64,000 bases of DNA, taken from the NCBI GenBank assembly GCA_964410325.1, contig CAYPFN010000008.1, positions 7,678-71,677 on the forward strand, written 5' to 3'. The stretch comes from CAAFZY01 sp964410325. GTDB lineage: Bacteria; Pseudomonadota; Alphaproteobacteria; RF32; CAG-239. Position numbers and translations under genes: made by a program. The notes beneath the pieces are model-generated. The model ran no database searches. It was given only the letters and a program-made list of their open reading frames with translations, and was not told where the DNA came from. Below, in pieces: positions 16,712-26,550 of the stretch (position 1 is its first letter; each line of letters opens with the position of its first letter).

Positions 16712-19462
16712 TTAATGGGCTTCGGTCCAATCATCTCCTATACCGACCTCGGCAATAAACGGAATATCAAAATTAACAACGCTTTCCATTGCTTCTTTAA
16801 TCAACGCCTTAACTTGCTCAACTTCATCAATCGGCGCCTCAAACACCAATTCATCATGTACCTGTAGCAACATTTTAGTTTTAAAACCGCCGTCCTGTAG
16901 CAGATAGTAAACTTTTTGCATGGCCAGTTTAATGATATCCGCCGCACCGCCTTGTATCGGCGCATTAATTGCTGCCCGTTCAGCAAAAGAAACTATGCGT
17001 TTGTTCTTGTCGTTAATGCCCAAAACCGAACACTTTCGTCCGTAAGGCGTCAAAACATAACCGTTTTTATGGGCAAAAGCAATGGTTTTTTCCATATATT
17101 CCTTAATCTCCGGCATTGTGGAAAAATAAGAATCAATATAACGCTTAGCCACATCCGGCGTTGTATCAATTTGGCGCGCTAAACCATATTGCGAAATTCC
17201 ATACACAATCCCGAAGTTAATCGCTTTGGCGTGGCGGCGTAAATCAGCATTCACGGCTTCCAAAGGCACGCCAAACACGCGCGATGCGGTTAAAGCATGA
17301 ACATCAATCCCGTGCCGAAAAGCTTCTTTTAACGCTTTAACGTCAGCCACCGCCGCCAACAAACGCAGTTCCACCTGGCTGTAATCCGCTGAAATCAGTT
17401 TATATCCCGGCTTGGCTATAAAACAGCGGCGAATAAGCCGACCTTCATCGGTACGCACTGGTATATTCTGTAAATTTGGATTGGAAGATGCCAACCGGCC
17501 GGTATTGACCACTGTTTGGCTAAAAGTGGTGTGCACTCGGTTATTTTTATCCATTAAAGTCAGTAACGCGTTAGTATAAGTGGATTTTAGTTTTGCAAAA
17601 CCACGCCACTCCAAAATTTTAGCCGGCAATTCGTGCTCTTCAGCCAATTGTTCTAAAACATCGGCATCTGTTCGAAAACTGCCCGAGGAATTTTTTTTGC
17701 CTTTCAATCCTTTCTTTACATACAAAATTTCGCCAATTTGTTTAGGAGATCCTAAATTAAACTCTTCACCGGCCAACATATAAATTTCTTGCTCCAAAGC
17801 TTTTAAACGTCGCTCAAACTCCGCATCAAGCCGCATTAAAGCCTGCGTATCCAACATAATGCCACCATCTTCCATGGTTTTCAAAATGGCTATCAACGGC
17901 CGATCAAAATCTTCATAAACGGTAGCTTTTTTCTCGGCTACCAATCGCGGCTTCAGAACATCATAAAGCCTTAAAGTAATATCTGCGTCTTCAGCGGCAT
18001 AATCTAAAGCCTTATCCAGCGGAACCTGATCAAAAGTAACTTTATTGCGCCCGCTGCCGCAAACTTCTTCATATTTAATTGTCTGATAATCCAAAAACAA
18101 ATCTGCCAGCTCATCCAAACTGTGACCATGTTCCGAGCTGTCCAACACATAAGAAAGCACCGCTGTATCCTCAATCGGAAAAATTTCCGTTTTCATGCCG
18201 ACAAGCTGTGCTAAAAAATGCATATCAAACTTAATATTATGCCCTATTTTCAAAACAGATTTCATTTTTAAAATTTCGGTTAAATATTTGCACACCACAT
18301 CTTGAGAAATTTGTTTAACCTCCGAAACCACTGTTTCGGCAAACAGATCCTGCCCCAAAGAAGCTGATTTATGAGCCAAAGGCACATAACAGGCTACTCC
18401 TGGCGCTACTGCCAATGAAAAACCAACAATTTTATCATGGAAAGGATCAAAACCGGTTGTTTCCGTATCCAAGGCAACCCGTCCGGTGGCTTTGGCCATA
18501 TCGCACCAACGATGCAGGCTTTCCTCATCCTGAACCAGTTCATATTTTTTAACGATTTCTTTAGGTTTAGAAACGATTGAACCACCGCAGCGCTCAGTTT
18601 GCTCCGCCACCCATTTCTCAATCCGTACCCGCACGCTTTTAAGCTCATATTTTTCCACAAATGCCAACACCGCATCCAAATCCGGCGCTTTACAGGCATA
18701 GTCACTTATTGGATGTAAAACTTCAACATCGTCTTTTAATTTAACGAGTTCGCGCGATATTTTTGCATTTTCAATGTTTGCAAGCACCGTTTCGCGCCGT
18801 TTGTTTTGTTTAATTTCCGTCGCCTGCGCCAATACCGCATCCAGCGATCCAAATTGATTGATAAGTTCTGCCGCCGTTTTCAGGCCGATTCCCGGCACTC
18901 CCGGCACATTATCGGTTGCATCGCCGGCCAAAGCCTGCACATCAACCACTTTGTTCGGGTAAACTCCAAATTTCTCTTTAACATCTTCAGGACTGAAAAA
19001 TTTATCTTTCATACTGTCATAAAATTCCACCCCTGGACGAATAAGCTGCATCAAATCCTTATCGGCGGAAACTACCACCACTTCATCGCCTTCTTCCAAA
19101 GCTTTACGGGCATAAGTCGCAATCAGGTCATCAGCTTCAAAACCTTCCATTTCCAAGTAATTAAGATTTAAAACCTCAACTGCCTGACGAATAATCGGAA
19201 ACTGCGGAATCAGCTCTTCGGGAATTTCTTTGCGCGTTCCCTTATAATCAGCAAAAATTTCATTGCGGTAATTTTGCCGTTTGGCATCAAACAATACCAG
19301 ACAATAATCGCATCTGATTTTTGCGGTTAAACGCATGAACATATTTAAAAAACCTAAAACCGCGTTCACCGGTGTGCCATCCTGCGTATTCATAGGTGGC
19401 AACGCATAATATGCCCTGAAAATATATCCAGAACCGTCAATCAGACAAACTTTTTTTGCCAT
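16712..19462 (-). CDS. polA: DNA polymerase I
   Basis: About 916 aa. 5' nuclease domain (about 1-290; CLIDGSGYIFRAYYALP, VVVSADKDLMQL), 3'-5' exonuclease domain (about 320-520) with all active-site motifs (ALDTETTGF, IGHNIKFDMHFL, YAAEDADITLRLYD), so proofreading looks intact, and family A polymerase domain with SADYSQVELRLLA, RRHAKAINFGIVYGIS and LLQVHDELVFE. Start set at ATG 19462 (MAKKVCLIDG) with AAGGAAAG upstream; a 13-codon extension lacks a ribosome site. Used in Okazaki processing and repair. Confidence 0.97.
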   Translation of the reverse strand: MAKKVCLIDGSGYIFRAYYALPPMNTQDGTPVNAVLGFLNMFMRLTAKIRCDYCLVLFDAKRQNYRNEIFADYKGTRKEIPEELIPQFPIIRQAVEVLNLNYLEMEGFEADDLIATYARKALEEGDEVVVVSADKDLMQLIRPGVEFYDSMKDKFFSPEDVKEKFGVYPNKVVDVQALAGDATDNVPGVPGIGLKTAAELINQFGSLDAVLAQATEIKQNKRRETVLANIENAKISRELVKLKDDVEVLHPISDYACKAPDLDAVLAFVEKYELKSVRVRIEKWVAEQTERCGGSIVSKPKEIVKKYELVQDEESLHRWCDMAKATGRVALDTETTGFDPFHDKIVGFSLAVAPGVACYVPLAHKSASLGQDLFAETVVSEVKQISQDVVCKYLTEILKMKSVLKIGHNIKFDMHFLAQLVGMKTEIFPIEDTAVLSYVLDSSEHGHSLDELADLFLDYQTIKYEEVCGSGRNKVTFDQVPLDKALDYAAEDADITLRLYDVLKPRLVAEKKATVYEDFDRPLIAILKTMEDGGIMLDTQALMRLDAEFERRLKALEQEIYMLAGEEFNLGSPKQIGEILYVKKGLKGKKNSSGSFRTDADVLEQLAEEHELPAKILEWRGFAKLKSTYTNALLTLMDKNNRVHTTFSQTVVNTGRLASSNPNLQNIPVRTDEGRLIRRCFIAKPGYKLISADYSQVELRLLAAVADVKALKEAFRHGIDVHALTASRVFGVPLEAVNADLRRHAKAINFGIVYGISQYGLARQIDTTPDVAKRYIDSYFSTMPEIKEYMEKTIAFAHKNGYVLTPYGRKCSVLGINDKNKRIVSFAERAAINAPIQGGAADIIKLAMQKVYYLLQDGGFKTKMLLQVHDELVFEAPIDEVEQVKALIKEAMESVVNFDIPFIAEVGIGDDWTEAH

Positions 19463-19619
19463 GAGCTTTCCTTTTTTTTCGAAAATTGCTATTTTCCTCA
19501 TATATAGACTATATTTTCCGTGGCGCCAAGCAAATAAAAAATTTTATGCCGTATAAAATTTTTTAACGTATTTTTTTATAAATTAAATAATAAAAAACTT
19601 CGGGCAAAAGGATATTACG

Positions 19620-21437
19620 ATGGCTAAAAAAACCGCACAAACAAAAAAACGTACAAAAAAAATACGGCGCTCTTCCCGCAAAAGGAACCCAAACCGCCGT
19701 TTTCCGTTAAAATTTTTATTTATCTGCGCTGTTGGCGTTATCACTGTCGTGGCCATCTATGTCGGCTACTGCTATGCAACGCTTCCGGATGTTGAAACTG
19801 CCGTATCCCATACCCGCCGGCCATCTACGACTATCATTGCCGAAAACGGCAATGAAATTACCACTTATGGTAATAGCTTCGCCGAAGTCATTTATTTGGA
19901 AGATTTGCCTTATTATGTTCCGGCTGCTGTTGTCGATGTCGAAGACCGGCGTTTTTATTCTCATTTTGGTTTTGATGTTATCGGTTTTTCCCGAGCCATG
20001 CTTGTTAACTTAATCAAACAGCGCTATGCCCAAGGCGCCAGCACCATAACCCAGCAAGTAGCCAAAAACCTCTTTTTAACCTCGGAAAAGAATATCAAAC
20101 GCAAAATTCAGGAACTGCTTTTGGCTTTTTGGCTTGAGCATAAATTCAGCAAAGAACAGATTTTAACGCTGTATCTGAATCGCGTTTATTTAGGTGCTGG
20201 CACTTACGGCATAGAAGCTGCCGCCAACAAATATTTCGGCAAAAGCTCACGTGATTTAACCCTAAAAGAAGCCGCCGTCATTGCCGGTATGCTCAAGGCT
20301 CCCTCTCGTTATAATCCGGCAACCAGTCCAGATAAAGCGCAAACACGTTCTGAAGTTGTTTTGAGCCTGATGTTTGAACACGGTACAATTACCAAAACAG
20401 AAATGGAAAAAGCCGTTGCCGAACCGTTGGCAAATGCCACAAAATATAAGGTAGAGGGCGCACGCCATTTTGCCGATATGGTTTATAATGAAGTCAACGC
20501 TTATATCGGCGAACGTAATCATGACATATATGTCAGCACCACCCTTGATCAGGATCTGCAACAAAAAACCGAACAAATCCTGCAAAAAATGCTTTCCCAA
20601 TATCAAGACCGCCATGTAACCGAAGGCGCTGTCGTTGTTTTGGATCGCCACGGCGCTATCAGAGCCCTGGTTGGCGGAAAAAATTATGAAGAAAGCCAGT
20701 TTAACCGCGCCACTCAGGCTTTGCGCCAACCAGGTTCGGCATTCAAACCTTTTGTGTATATCACTGCGCTTCAACAAGGTTGGAGACCGGATGATCTGAT
20801 TGATGACATTCCGGTTAAAATCGGCAAATGGCAACCGGAAAATGCTGACAAACAAACTCATGGACGGGTTACCTTGAGTGAAGCATTGGCGCATTCATAT
20901 AATTTGGCAACCATTAATTTAGCGGAACACTTAAATCGGCTGGATATTATCCGCAATGCCTATAAAATGGGCATTACGACCAATATTCCCGACACACCAT
21001 CTTTAACGTTGGGTACGGCGGCTGTTAAAGTTTTAGATATCGCAGCTGCTTATTCAACCATAGCCAACGGCGGTTATGCTATCTGGCCGTACTCTATTTC
21101 CGAAATTTATTCTAAAGATGGATTTCAGTTGTATCAACGGGATATGAGTGAACCGACACGAATTTTAGATAAAGATGTTGTTCGTCAAATAACCTCAATG
21201 TTAGAAGAAGTTATCGCTAACGGTACTGGCCGACGGGCGGCGCTGCCATTTTTTACCGCCGGAAAAACCGGCACTTCGCAAAATTTTCGTGACGCCTGGT
21301 TTGTCGGTTGGACCGATCAATATGTTGCGGCAGTTTGGGTCGGCAATGACGATAATTCACCAATGGAAAAAATCGGCGGCGGTACACTTCCGGCATTAAT
21401 CTGGAAAGAAATCATGCTCGCTGCCCATGAGCTTTAA
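19620..21437 (+). CDS. Class A penicillin-binding protein (PBP1A/1C-like)
   Basis: 605-aa bifunctional peptidoglycan synthase. Very basic cytoplasmic N-terminus (about 1-28), one membrane anchor (about 29-50), glycosyltransferase GT51 domain with VEDRRFYSHFGFD, GASTITQQVAKNLFL and KEQILTLYLNRVYLG. The transpeptidase domain has the catalytic SAFK motif in RQPGSAFKPFVY, then AHSYNLAT and AGKTGTSQNFRDAWFVG. It ends soon after the transpeptidase and lacks the inserted OB-like domain and long tail of many PBP1A proteins. Divergent from polA; RBS AAAGGAT. Confidence 0.93.
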   Translation: MAKKTAQTKKRTKKIRRSSRKRNPNRRFPLKFLFICAVGVITVVAIYVGYCYATLPDVETAVSHTRRPSTTIIAENGNEITTYGNSFAEVIYLEDLPYYVPAAVVDVEDRRFYSHFGFDVIGFSRAMLVNLIKQRYAQGASTITQQVAKNLFLTSEKNIKRKIQELLLAFWLEHKFSKEQILTLYLNRVYLGAGTYGIEAAANKYFGKSSRDLTLKEAAVIAGMLKAPSRYNPATSPDKAQTRSEVVLSLMFEHGTITKTEMEKAVAEPLANATKYKVEGARHFADMVYNEVNAYIGERNHDIYVSTTLDQDLQQKTEQILQKMLSQYQDRHVTEGAVVVLDRHGAIRALVGGKNYEESQFNRATQALRQPGSAFKPFVYITALQQGWRPDDLIDDIPVKIGKWQPENADKQTHGRVTLSEALAHSYNLATINLAEHLNRLDIIRNAYKMGITTNIPDTPSLTLGTAAVKVLDIAAAYSTIANGGYAIWPYSISEIYSKDGFQLYQRDMSEPTRILDKDVVRQITSMLEEVIANGTGRRAALPFFTAGKTGTSQNFRDAWFVGWTDQYVAAVWVGNDDNSPMEKIGGGTLPALIWKEIMLAAHEL

Positions 21438-21571
21438 TAAAGGATTATCGCTCAGGCTTATTTACATAAGAAATTTTTGCGATAATTTCTGACATTGAAA
21501 AAGAGTTTATCAATTGCTTAAACTGTATTTCATGAGGCATGATTTTGCTCTGATTTAATCTATCTTTTAAT
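21438..21571. other. Gap between PBP gene and polysaccharide operon
   Basis: Mostly AT-rich. On the minus strand a 31-codon frame from ATG 21540 to a stop at 21445 (begins MPHEIQFKQLINSF) can be read; it lacks a strong ribosome site and homologues cannot be judged, so it is not called a gene. No clear terminator for either neighbour. Confidence 0.4.
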
Positions 21572-22408
21572 TTATTTTGCACAAATTTTTCTCTTTAATT
21601 TATTAAATAGCAATCTTATTAAATTTTTAACTATAAAATTTTTGTGGTCTTTTTTCCAATTTTTTTCATTGCCAACTACTGAAACTTGAGCTTTTGCGCC
21701 ACCTATCCACCAAGCAACTTCAGCAAATGTACTACCATAAGAATAAATTCCATTTTGACAGCGAGATAACAAAAAGATATCAGCTACAGCATCTATCATC
21801 AACGAATAATTTTTATTTGGGAGTTCAATGATTCTATCGGGAAATTGTGATTTAAAATAATCACTTACCTTAGAAGACATTGCACTCAGAAAGAACATTG
21901 TATTTTGAGGAAATTTTTGCATTTGTTTTACAAAATCTTCTAAATTTTCATTTCTTCCAGCTTTTTCCCAATCAAGATTATTTCTAACCTGAAGAGCAAC
22001 CGTTCCTCGAGGAAGATCAATATCCTTTATTCTTTTTTTGACTTGTGCAGATGGTTTTAACTTATTAAAAAAATCCAGATATAATTTGCGATTTTCTTCC
22101 GAAATATCATTGTATTTCAAATCAATATCTTCTTTAGCATACAATTTCCAATGATATCCTTGTTTGTACAAACATTCCGATTTGAAAAGTTTTTTATATT
22201 TTTTTACATCTTTCTCAGAGCAAAGCTCAATCATTTCTGCTTTGCTTTCAAATTGAAAGAGTTCAGAAAATGATGCTGTAACCCACCCTTTCTTTTTCCA
22301 AACAAGAGTAAATTTTTGCGGTTTATAATACTCATACAAAGACGCAAAATATTTAAGTCGGTTACCAATTCCTCCTTGGCATAGATAAAAGATATTATTT
22401 TTGTACAT
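21572..22408 (-). CDS. Predicted glycosyltransferase, fucosyltransferase-like
   Basis: 278 aa, last gene of the polysaccharide operon; overlaps the gene before it by 14 bases. The N-terminal QGGIGNRLKYFASLYEYY resembles the donor-binding G-x-G-N-x-L motif of alpha-fucosyltransferases. GTVALQVRNNLDW and DIFLLSRCQNGIYSYGSTFA match the later conserved regions (a basic residue near the donor and a late S-x-F motif) of the GT11/NodZ-like fold. The C-terminus is strongly basic. Donor and acceptor are inferred only from motif likeness. Confidence 0.6.
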   Translation of the reverse strand: MYKNNIFYLCQGGIGNRLKYFASLYEYYKPQKFTLVWKKKGWVTASFSELFQFESKAEMIELCSEKDVKKYKKLFKSECLYKQGYHWKLYAKEDIDLKYNDISEENRKLYLDFFNKLKPSAQVKKRIKDIDLPRGTVALQVRNNLDWEKAGRNENLEDFVKQMQKFPQNTMFFLSAMSSKVSDYFKSQFPDRIIELPNKNYSLMIDAVADIFLLSRCQNGIYSYGSTFAEVAWWIGGAKAQVSVVGNEKNWKKDHKNFIVKNLIRLLFNKLKRKICAK

Positions 22409-23444
22409 TTTTATTTAACCTATTGATTTTATTGTTATATTGATATGCATAAAAAATAAATGATGCACATAATTGAATAAAATAGCCTATAGAAGAGATA
22501 CACTCTCTCATTGTAAACTTCGTAAAGAACTTTGATAGATGTTTTTTAAATCGTCTATATTTAGGATTGAATAATTGCAAATCGGACCATGTTTTGGGAA
22601 TAACAAAGCTTTTGTCACAATATTTTTGATAATTGATATGCCAGTTAAGAGGATGCGCTGTTTCGCTATTACCAAATTGTTTATTATATTTTTGACAAAC
22701 GATATCAAATTGTTTTTTATATTCTAAAAGCCATGTATTATTAACCAAAGATAACTCTGATAATTCAGCCAATTCGGATGAATATGACATATAATTCTCA
22801 AATTGAAAATTAATGCCGTTTTTTTTCAAAAAAGACATCCAAATGTATTGCTCGGTATGCCATCTAGTATAACAACCTTCAATATGAGGCAAATCAGGAT
22901 TATTTTTAAAATATTCGCTGGTTTGCGGTTCCGGAGCCAAAGGGATATCCCAAATATTAAGCAAATCTTCTTTCAAGCCAAACATCATCCAATCACCAGG
23001 ATGAAACAAATGAGGTTTGTTTTTTAACAGTGGTTCTCGAGTATACAAACTATTAATCAACACCCGTTCTTGCAAAATTTTGCATTGACTGTTTCTTTTT
23101 TGATATTTTGCAAAATAAGATAAAAATTTTGTTCCCTTAATCAACATATCTGAACGCAATTTCAATACATATTTTTTTGATGCTTTTTTTATTCCATTCT
23201 GCGTTGAAACAATTTGACGATTTTGATTTTGAAATTTTCCATCAAAAGTAAAAATAAAAGCTCCAGGATCTTTATTTAAGATCAGTACATCATAATCCAA
23301 ATTTAGGATAGATTTATTTTTCCATGTAGAAAGGATGATTTCCGCCTCCGGCAAATGCTTTCGGATACTTTTAAGGCATTTGCTGGTATATTTAGGCTCT
23401 ATTTTTCCTTGCACAATAACAGATATGTCTTTTGCTGAGATCAT
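22395..23444 (-). CDS. WavE-type polysaccharide/LPS biosynthesis protein
   Basis: 349 aa. The sequence follows the WavE pattern: DISVIVQGKIEPKYTSKCLK, AEIILSTWKN, DVLILNKDPGAF, NRQIVSTQNGIKKASKKYVL then KLRSDMLI. WavE proteins act in core/capsule sugar assembly and resemble GT-A glycosyltransferases; the linkage made is unknown. A hydrophobic stretch near the C-terminus may hold it at the membrane. It sits one base after the stop of the 1034-aa gene, which carries two further copies of the same domain. Confidence 0.75.
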   Translation of the reverse strand: MISAKDISVIVQGKIEPKYTSKCLKSIRKHLPEAEIILSTWKNKSILNLDYDVLILNKDPGAFIFTFDGKFQNQNRQIVSTQNGIKKASKKYVLKLRSDMLIKGTKFLSYFAKYQKRNSQCKILQERVLINSLYTREPLLKNKPHLFHPGDWMMFGLKEDLLNIWDIPLAPEPQTSEYFKNNPDLPHIEGCYTRWHTEQYIWMSFLKKNGINFQFENYMSYSSELAELSELSLVNNTWLLEYKKQFDIVCQKYNKQFGNSETAHPLNWHINYQKYCDKSFVIPKTWSDLQLFNPKYRRFKKHLSKFFTKFTMRECISSIGYFIQLCASFIFYAYQYNNKINRLNKNVQK

Positions 23445-23445
23445 G

Positions 23446-26400
23446 TTATCCTAATATGATAATTTTAATAGATCTTAACACATGGACAAGCAATTTTACT
23501 AAATAGAAAAGTATTGAAAATGGTTCTAAAAGCCAATTTACAAATTTTTTGACAGGTGTCCAAAAACGTTGGGCATGTTTTTCCAATTTTTGTACTGCTT
23601 TTGAAGAAAACACCATAATTTTCAATCTGTTTTTTAATGTATTATTAATGCCAAAACAATGGTTTTGAGAGGCTGCTAAAATACAAGGTTGAACAATATT
23701 TAAAAACTTTTTTTGAAATTTATAGTTTTTTATATCTGTTTTATCACACCTTATTATGTTAATTTCTTCTTCCTTAAATAAACGAGCAAAATTTTTCCAT
23801 CTTTTTTTATTTAATAATAACATGGCATGTTCTAACATGCCACTCTTTCCTTTAAAATTATCATAAAAATCTTGTATGTATACATCTTTTTCTTGTTTTG
23901 ACAAATATTTTGACAATAAATCTTCCAGTGATTTAATTTGATATTTATACTTATCATTATTTTTAAAAATATAACTTAGATATAGGACAATTTCAAAAAT
24001 TCCATATCTGATATCTTTGGGAAGAGTAATGCTTTTTGATGTTTTTTGAGAATTTAGATTCCATATTTTTTTAGCCATCTCTATAAAACTTCCATGCTTT
24101 TTCACCATATCTTTAAGTATTGCTGTTTTATAAAACCAAACAAAATGCTCTAGAGGCCATTTATCTACATGGGAGTCAATTAAGTTATCAATATTTTCAC
24201 AAAAGGTCATAAAATCCTTAGATCTTTTAGTATTATCAATTGAAGATACAATTAAATATGGTTTTTTGAAAAAACTTTGTTTTAATTGTTCCATATTTGT
24301 CTTTTTAACAAATAAACTTTCGCTGTCTAAAACAAGGTAATCTTCTCTATCAAGAAACAACATGGCATACATTTTCTTCAATGTTTGAAAAGTAAAACGA
24401 CCATATCGTTCTAACAATTGCTCCGGAGTTTCTAGTATTTTATTGCTTTTTAATATATCGTCAAAAAATATAGTTTTTATCCGTAATTTTGTTTTATATT
24501 TTTTTGTAATTTTGGAAAAATATTTATCTTCATCTTTATTAATAACAAAAACTATTTCTGTTGAATCTTTATCCAATAAAAATTTATCTGTACTTTGTAA
24601 AAATTTTTTTACAAACTTAAAATGATTTTTATAAGTAGGCATTATGATTGTATTTTTTATAATATTTGGTTTTGCTTGTCTTTTATTCTTTGCTAATAAA
24701 GACCTAATTTTCTTAATTTCTAAGCATAATTTTATATACAAAATATCTTTATCAAAAAAACTGTTAAAAGTATTTGTAGCACAATATTTATTGTATAGTG
24801 CTTTCCATTTATATGGAGTATAACAAGACAAAAATCTTTTAGGATTTTGATAGATTGAAAATTTATCTGTTTGAAAATCAACACCAAATGTTCGGTAATT
24901 AACCAAAATAAAGTTAGATGCAAACAAATGCTCTGTAAGTGAAATATTTTCTTGAGAATTATCATCATAGGTAGACAAATTAATTTTTATGCCTTTTTTT
25001 TCTAAAAATTTTATAAAAATATACTGTTCTGGAATGTATTTTCCATATATACCTTTAAAACTCACCTTTACATCTTGCTCTTTCAACAGAGGAATATCCC
25101 AATAATCCATCATATCTGAGGTCAAGCCAAACAAAACCATATCGGAAGGATGAAAAGGATAATTTATTTTCATATATTTATTAGCATATATTCCCTTTTT
25201 ATAAACATTTGGATCTCTGGTAAAGTATGATGGAATAAGCAATCTATGCTGAAGCAAATGATATCCTTCTTCATATTTTGTACATTGATTCAAAAGATTT
25301 AAAAAGCTATTATCTTTAAGAACAGCATTACTTCTTATTTTCAAGCAATATTTTCTGGTAGCTTGTTTTATTCCATTTAGTGTAGATACAATTTGGCGAT
25401 TTACATTATTATTTATACCATCGAGTGTCAGAGGAAAATTTCCTGGATCTTTATTTAAAACCAATTTATCATAATTTAAATTTTTTACATCACTTCCTTC
25501 CCATGTAGAAAGTATAATCTCCGAAAATGGAAGTTGTTTCCGTATACTTTTGATGCATTTATCAATAATCCCCTTTTCTGCCAACCCTTGAACCACAACA
25601 GATACATCTCTACTTTTAATTTTTGTTTTTGATTCTTTAATTTTATACTTTTTCTCTATATCTTTCTGATATTTTTTTAGGTAATTTTCTAAATTTTCTG
25701 AATAACCAATATATTGGGTGTACCAATTATAATAATCCTCAAAAGTATATGCCCAGCGTTGGTAAAATCCTTTTAACCAATCAAAGGGAGAAGTTATATC
25801 GGCAACTCTATAATCTATGCAATATAGATTATTTATAAAAATTTTATGACTATCTTCAATAATTTCCTCGTCTATATCATTATATAAACTGTTTTTTTTG
25901 TATTTAATTTTACTTTTTTCTATATTTCTAAGCCAGATTTGTTGCTCACACGCATATTTATAAGCTCTTGGATATTCCGTTTGTTTTATTCCATGAATTA
26001 CACAATACTGACTATCTTCTTTAGTTATCAAGGGAATTTTCCACAACTCTACTAAATCTTCCGTATATCCTATTTGCACATAGTCAACGATATGATATGC
26101 TAAATTTGTTTTTTGGGCAGACGCAGGACAAAACATAAAAATTCTGTGATTAAACATCTTATAGTTTAAATCGACATCTAAATTAAGATCTTCAAATTCA
26201 CAATAAATCTTCCAAATTTTATCTGATTTCAATATAAAATCTGGTCTAAATTTTACGGCATACTTTGTTCTGACATGAAGCAATCCATTGTATGAAGATA
26301 CTATTTGACGATTTAGGTTGTTTTTGTGCGATAAACCTTTCGTATTTGGATAGAATACATCCCCTAAATCTCCTGGATCAATATTGAATACAACCTCATC

Positions 26401-26550
26401 GCAATCTATATCTGAAACATCTGTACCAGCCCAAGTCGAAAAAATTATATGAGAACCAGAAAAATATTTTCGTATACTGGAGATACATTCATGTATTTCT
26501 GGTTTTTTATTTCCTTGAATTACAAAAGTTAAGTCTTTATTATCTATCAT
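23446..26550 (-). CDS. Three-domain protein: two WavE domains plus a glycosyltransferase-like domain
   Basis: 1034 aa. Domain 1 (about 1-290) and domain 2 (about 313-610) are both WavE-like: LTFVIQGNKKPEIHECISSI and VSVVVQGLAEKGIIDKCIKS each lead into an I-x-STW motif, an N-I/K-DPG motif and an NRQIVS motif. Domain 3 (from about 645) begins IIMPTYKNHFKFVKKFLQST and contains FQTLKKMYAMLFL and YLVLDSESLF, the pattern of nucleotide-diphospho-sugar transferase domains (DUF6492-like). Hydrophobic C-terminus. Overlaps the upstream gene by 4 bases. Probably assembles several sugars of the repeat unit; each activity is inferred. Confidence 0.7.
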   Translation of the reverse strand: MIDNKDLTFVIQGNKKPEIHECISSIRKYFSGSHIIFSTWAGTDVSDIDCDEVVFNIDPGDLGDVFYPNTKGLSHKNNLNRQIVSSYNGLLHVRTKYAVKFRPDFILKSDKIWKIYCEFEDLNLDVDLNYKMFNHRIFMFCPASAQKTNLAYHIVDYVQIGYTEDLVELWKIPLITKEDSQYCVIHGIKQTEYPRAYKYACEQQIWLRNIEKSKIKYKKNSLYNDIDEEIIEDSHKIFINNLYCIDYRVADITSPFDWLKGFYQRWAYTFEDYYNWYTQYIGYSENLENYLKKYQKDIEKKYKIKESKTKIKSRDVSVVVQGLAEKGIIDKCIKSIRKQLPFSEIILSTWEGSDVKNLNYDKLVLNKDPGNFPLTLDGINNNVNRQIVSTLNGIKQATRKYCLKIRSNAVLKDNSFLNLLNQCTKYEEGYHLLQHRLLIPSYFTRDPNVYKKGIYANKYMKINYPFHPSDMVLFGLTSDMMDYWDIPLLKEQDVKVSFKGIYGKYIPEQYIFIKFLEKKGIKINLSTYDDNSQENISLTEHLFASNFILVNYRTFGVDFQTDKFSIYQNPKRFLSCYTPYKWKALYNKYCATNTFNSFFDKDILYIKLCLEIKKIRSLLAKNKRQAKPNIIKNTIIMPTYKNHFKFVKKFLQSTDKFLLDKDSTEIVFVINKDEDKYFSKITKKYKTKLRIKTIFFDDILKSNKILETPEQLLERYGRFTFQTLKKMYAMLFLDREDYLVLDSESLFVKKTNMEQLKQSFFKKPYLIVSSIDNTKRSKDFMTFCENIDNLIDSHVDKWPLEHFVWFYKTAILKDMVKKHGSFIEMAKKIWNLNSQKTSKSITLPKDIRYGIFEIVLYLSYIFKNNDKYKYQIKSLEDLLSKYLSKQEKDVYIQDFYDNFKGKSGMLEHAMLLLNKKRWKNFARLFKEEEINIIRCDKTDIKNYKFQKKFLNIVQPCILAASQNHCFGINNTLKNRLKIMVFSSKAVQKLEKHAQRFWTPVKKFVNWLLEPFSILFYLVKLLVHVLRSIKIIILG

